A stretch of 64,000 nucleotides of DNA, from NCBI GenBank assembly GCA_002050125.1, contig MWTA01000084.1, positions 12,978 through 76,977 on the forward strand, given 5' to 3'. Both the position numbers and the translations under genes were made by a program. Below the pieces are notes generated by a model. That model saw nothing but the letters and a program-made list of their open reading frames with translations, searched no databases and was not told the DNA's origin. This document shows, one piece after another, positions 63,374 through 64,000 of the stretch. Position 1 is the stretch's first letter. Each line of letters begins with the position of its first letter. The DNA comes from Anaerolineae bacterium UTCFX2. Lineage in GTDB: Bacteria > Chloroflexota > Anaerolineae > Anaerolineales > UBA4823.

Positions 63374-64000
63374 TCAGTTGTTGAATTCATTCCCTGCAAT
63401 TGGAACAAAACCTAGATCGAACACGATTTTCTGCGCTGTGGGCGTAAGAATCCAGTTCAAATAATCTCTTATGTTGCCAGCGGGTTCCCCAGCAGTGTAC
63501 ATATAGAGGTCACGGGCGATCGGGTAGCTGCTGTCATTTACCGTGGTCGTAGATGGCAATACATATGGCGAATCCTCCCTGCGAGCTACTTTGATGATTT
63601 TGACATCGGGAGTGACATAACCTAATCCGTCATAGCCGATTGCATTCGGGTTGTCGCTGACCTCGGCAGTGATGCCCTGGGATGAAGGGAGCAAGAGGGT
63701 GTCCACCGAAAAAAGGGTTTTGTTGTCTTTTTCACCGAGACGAAGCACTTCCTCAAGAAAATAGATATGCGTGCCGGAATTGGTTTCGCGCGATAGGCGG
63801 ACGATCACTCGATCCTCGCCGCCAACTTCCTGCCAGTTATTGATTGCGCCGCTATAAATATCTGAGATTTGGCGCAGGGTGAGTTGAGAGACGGGGTTCT
63901 CGGGATGAACAATAATGGCAATGGCGTCGCGCGCTACGACATGCTCAACAGGTTGGATTCCGTTGCGTTTGGCGGAGGTTTCTTCCTCTGGCTTGATCTC
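63374..64000 (-). CDS. pstS: Phosphate-binding protein PstS, C-terminal part
   Basis: The frame is open to the right edge, so the N-terminus is outside the window; 208 residues are present. They match the periplasmic-type phosphate-binding protein family: RDAIAIIVHPENPVSQLTLR, QISDIYSGAINNWQEVGG, RLSRETNSGTHIYFLEEVL, NAIGYDGLGYV and the C-terminal YLNWILTPTAQKIV. Ser/Thr/Arg residues for phosphate binding are present in SRETNSGT. First gene of the pst operon. Confidence 0.93.
   Translation of the reverse strand, partial: EIKPEEETSAKRNGIQPVEHVVARDAIAIIVHPENPVSQLTLRQISDIYSGAINNWQEVGGEDRVIVRLSRETNSGTHIYFLEEVLRLGEKDNKTLFSVDTLLLPSSQGITAEVSDNPNAIGYDGLGYVTPDVKIIKVARREDSPYVLPSTTTVNDSSYPIARDLYMYTAGEPAGNIRDYLNWILTPTAQKIVFDLGFVPIAGNEFNN

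Overview
This window looks like chromosomal DNA of a Chloroflexota bacterium, probably from or near the class Anaerolineae. That is an inference from three things seen here: exported proteins with long Thr/Pro linkers, a small-residue-rich LysM/LCP/M23 cell-wall set without outer-membrane genes, and an N-terminal Cys-rich domain fused to topoisomerase I. Genes are densely packed on both strands. No non-coding stretch exceeds 300 bases; the longest (about 296 bases, 22184-22479) holds a palindrome and a promoter-terminator pair that may encode a small RNA. I see no insertion sequence, prophage, CRISPR array, rRNA gene or toxin-antitoxin pair.

Left part (1-10.2 kb, visibly richer in G+C codons): the 3' end of a methylmalonyl-CoA mutase catalytic subunit, then polA (+). 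On the minus strand follow rimO, a RodZ-like protein, rplI, an unknown 836-aa exported protein, an FtsB/DivIC-like protein and tRNA-Leu(CAG). Middle-left (10.3-22.2 kb): a degenerate membrane histidine kinase, a double-LysM protein, an LCP protein and a glycosidase-like/NTF2-like fusion; then a GyrA-like topoisomerase subunit (-), an acetyltransferase, UDP-GlcNAc 2-epimerase, an M23 lipoprotein and tRNA-Pro(GGG).

Middle (22.4-38 kb): a GerMN-like lipoprotein, a four-subunit 2-oxoacid:ferredoxin oxidoreductase (delta-alpha-beta-gamma), a sugar-type binding lipoprotein divergent from a DapA-family lyase, a TPR-like membrane protein with a LipM/LplA-type acyltransferase, DUF4230 and DUF503 proteins, an SDR with altered catalytic residues, PilZ and PHP proteins, secG and a peptide-type binding protein.

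Right part (38-64 kb): a TPR lytic transglycosylase divergent from a SAM by-product salvage cluster (mtnA, PfkB-type kinase, ahcY) that continues into an HD triphosphohydrolase and greA. On the minus strand lie ffh-rpsP-khpA-rimM-dprA-topA. On the plus strand are degV, a TolB-like propeller protein, a second M23 lipoprotein, recA and an NBR1-Ig-like lipoprotein. The window ends with pstS-pstC-pstA-pstB-phoU (-), pstS cut by the window edge.

I find no obviously new multi-gene system. The most notable signals are regulatory: several promoters whose -10 box sits 6-8 bases before the start codon (predicted leaderless mRNAs, including ffh), a strong TATAATC consensus, a hairpin placed at the predicted 5' end of the mtnA transcript, and the orphan transcript at about 22.35-22.47 kb. 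Several enzymes also lack a hallmark residue: histidine kinase His to Glu, SDR Tyr/Lys to Ser/Arg, PstB Q-loop Gln to Ala, and a GyrA-like subunit without a visible GyrA box.
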